Shown piece after piece: positions 5,843 to 9,448 of a stretch of DNA of 9,448 bases. Location of the stretch: the NCBI GenBank assembly GCA_964650405.1, contig CAZYTO010000231.1, forward strand, positions 1 through 9,448, given 5' to 3'. Below the pieces are notes generated by a model, which searched no databases, was not told where the DNA came from, and worked only from the letters and a program-made list of their open reading frames with translations. This DNA comes from CAZYTO01 sp964650405 (GTDB lineage Bacteria > Acidobacteriota > Thermoanaerobaculia > Gp7-AA8). The position numbers were made by a program, and so were the translations under genes. Numbering within the stretch: the stretch's first letter is position 1; every line of letters starts with the position of its first letter.

Positions 5843-6910
5843 ATCCTCTCCAGCGTCTCCCCGCAGAACTTCCGTAATCTCGATGCGGCGGAGATCGCCT
5901 TTCATCCGTCGGTCAACATCGTCGTCGGCCGCAACGGGCAGGGCAAGACGAACCTGCTGGAAGCAGTCTACTTCCTGGCCACGACCAAGTCCTTCCGCAC
6001 GACGCGGGCGGCGAGCCTGATCCGTTTCGACGCGCCGAACGTGTTCGTGGCCGGCGTACTGCAGCGCTTCGGTGTGGAGAAGACGCTGAGTGTGGGCCTC
6101 GAGCTCGGAGAGGCGAAGCGGCGTGTGCTCATGCTCAACGGCGAGCGCGTGCCGTTGCCTGCCTACGCCGGCGCCATGAGCGTGCTGGCCTATTCGTCCG
6201 CGCGGCTGGAGATCCTGCGCGGCGCGCCGGAAGAGCGGAGGCGCTTCATCGACCGCGGCGGGGCCTCGATCGACCCCGGCTACCTGGAGCTGGCCGCGCG
6301 CTACGGCCGCGTGCTGCGCCAGCGCAACGCACTGCTGCACGGCGGCACCACGGCAGGCCTCGACGCCTGGGATGCCGAGTTTGCGAGCGTCGGGGCGGCC
6401 ATGCAGAAGGCGCGTGCCGCATACGTCGAGGCCCTGGCAGCGGAGCTCGCGTCGATCGTCGACGAGCACGCGTATCACATCCGCGACCTGAAGCTCAGCT
6501 ACAACCCGAGCGTCTGCGAGGAGCCGGCACGGATGCGCCGGGCGGAGCTGCGGGCGCGGATGTCGCTGACCGGTCCGCAGCGCGACACGCTCGACTTCAC
6601 GCTCGAAAAACGGCCCGCCGCGGAGGTGCTCTCGGGCGGCGAGCAGAAGATGATCGTGCTGTTCCTGAAGTTCGCCAAACTGGCCCTCTTCCGGCGCCGT
6701 TTCGACGAGCCGGCGGTGTTCCTCCTGGACGACGTCGACGCCGAATTGGATCTGGAAGTCCTGCCGAAACTCCTCTCCCGTCTGCCTGCTTCGACACAGG
6801 TTTTCGCCACCTCCGCCAAGGAGGCGTTTCTGGCCGCGCTGGAGGCTGGTCCGCACCGCCGCTTAGTCATTGAAAACGGGCGAGTTATGGCTGCGCATGA
6901 TTTCGCTTGA
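5840..6910 (+). CDS. recF: DNA replication and repair protein RecF
   Basis: SMC/ABC-like ATPase that, with RecO and RecR, helps load RecA on gapped DNA at stalled forks. The 356-residue protein shows the full family set: start MILSSVSPQNFRNLDAAEI, Walker A GRNGQGKT (30-37), ABC signature LSGGEQK (264-270), Walker B VFLLDDVDAELD (293-304) and a D-loop after it. The TGPxRD motif reads TGPQRD (244-249) where most RecF proteins have TGPHRD. The start codon is GTG at 5840, which gives the expected N-terminus. Its ribosome binding site lies inside the preceding inverted repeat. The order dnaA-dnaN-recF-gyrB is the common ancestral one. The following spacer (6911-7026) shows TAAAAT at 6927-6932 but no well-spaced -35 box, and no convincing terminator. 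Confidence 0.97.
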   Translation: MILSSVSPQNFRNLDAAEIAFHPSVNIVVGRNGQGKTNLLEAVYFLATTKSFRTTRAASLIRFDAPNVFVAGVLQRFGVEKTLSVGLELGEAKRRVLMLNGERVPLPAYAGAMSVLAYSSARLEILRGAPEERRRFIDRGGASIDPGYLELAARYGRVLRQRNALLHGGTTAGLDAWDAEFASVGAAMQKARAAYVEALAAELASIVDEHAYHIRDLKLSYNPSVCEEPARMRRAELRARMSLTGPQRDTLDFTLEKRPAAEVLSGGEQKMIVLFLKFAKLALFRRRFDEPAVFLLDDVDAELDLEVLPKLLSRLPASTQVFATSAKEAFLAALEAGPHRRLVIENGRVMAAHDFA

Positions 6911-7026
6911 GGCGGGATTTTCATAGTAAAATTCTGCGTTACTTTCCCTAGCGTTGAATCCTCGAAAAAAGCTCGTCGGGAGACGCGCTTTGCTACCCCC
7001 AAAAACCCTCGCTCCAGAAAGACACG

Positions 7027-9448
<2,422 letters not shown>

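Noticed and set aside
5741..6856. 371-codon open frame on the minus strand
   Set aside because: Antisense to recF. Its C-terminal end (ILRSEATKDL...) is just the translated palindromic repeat.

Overview
The window is a bacterial chromosomal replication-origin neighbourhood, and every large open frame that I accept belongs to one conserved core block. Reading outward from a divergent intergenic region at about 2747-3044, the minus strand carries rpmH, rnpA, yidD, yidC and the 5' part of jag (khpB). The plus strand carries dnaA, dnaN, recF and most of gyrB. Both arms are transcribed away from the divergent region, as expected if replication starts there and runs with transcription.

The organism is GC-rich and most likely has two membranes. 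YidC has a long periplasmic P1 domain, and GyrB carries the large insertion in its C-terminal half that is typical of Gram-negative gyrases. The gene order alone does not place the phylum. An uncultured Acidobacteriota-like lineage is a low-confidence guess, based on the general look of the proteins and on a palindromic repeat of the CCTGAGCGAAGCGAAGG type.

Left arm (1-2746, minus strand): a tight operon with gaps of 29, 6, 1 and 14 nt, probably driven by a good sigma-70-type promoter at 2775-2803 (TTGACC, 17 nt, TATACT). It combines ribosomal protein L34, the RNase P protein, the membrane-insertion pair YidD/YidC and the RNA-binding protein Jag. rpmH is only 44 codons long.

Origin: the divergent spacer holds a compact DnaA-box cluster (2987-3017) with three boxes at an 11-bp period, two of which form a perfect 20-base palindrome. 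A second, more degenerate set of related 9-mers sits in the dnaA-dnaN spacer (4373-4471), so the origin may be bipartite around dnaA. DnaA itself lacks two of the residues that contact DnaA-box bases in the E. coli protein (Arg399 becomes Asn369, Asp433 becomes His403). This may go with the non-consensus boxes.

Right arm (3045-9448, plus strand): dnaA initiates replication, dnaN encodes the sliding clamp, recF acts in gap repair, and gyrB supplies the ATPase subunit of gyrase. A mobile-looking imperfect palindrome fills the dnaN-recF gap and overlaps the recF ribosome binding site. gyrB begins with an in-frame 81-bp tandem duplication that creates two plausible start codons. It runs off the right edge with only its last few dozen codons missing. 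No tRNA, rRNA, CRISPR array, insertion sequence or wholly new system was found. The novelty is in origin architecture and regulatory detail.
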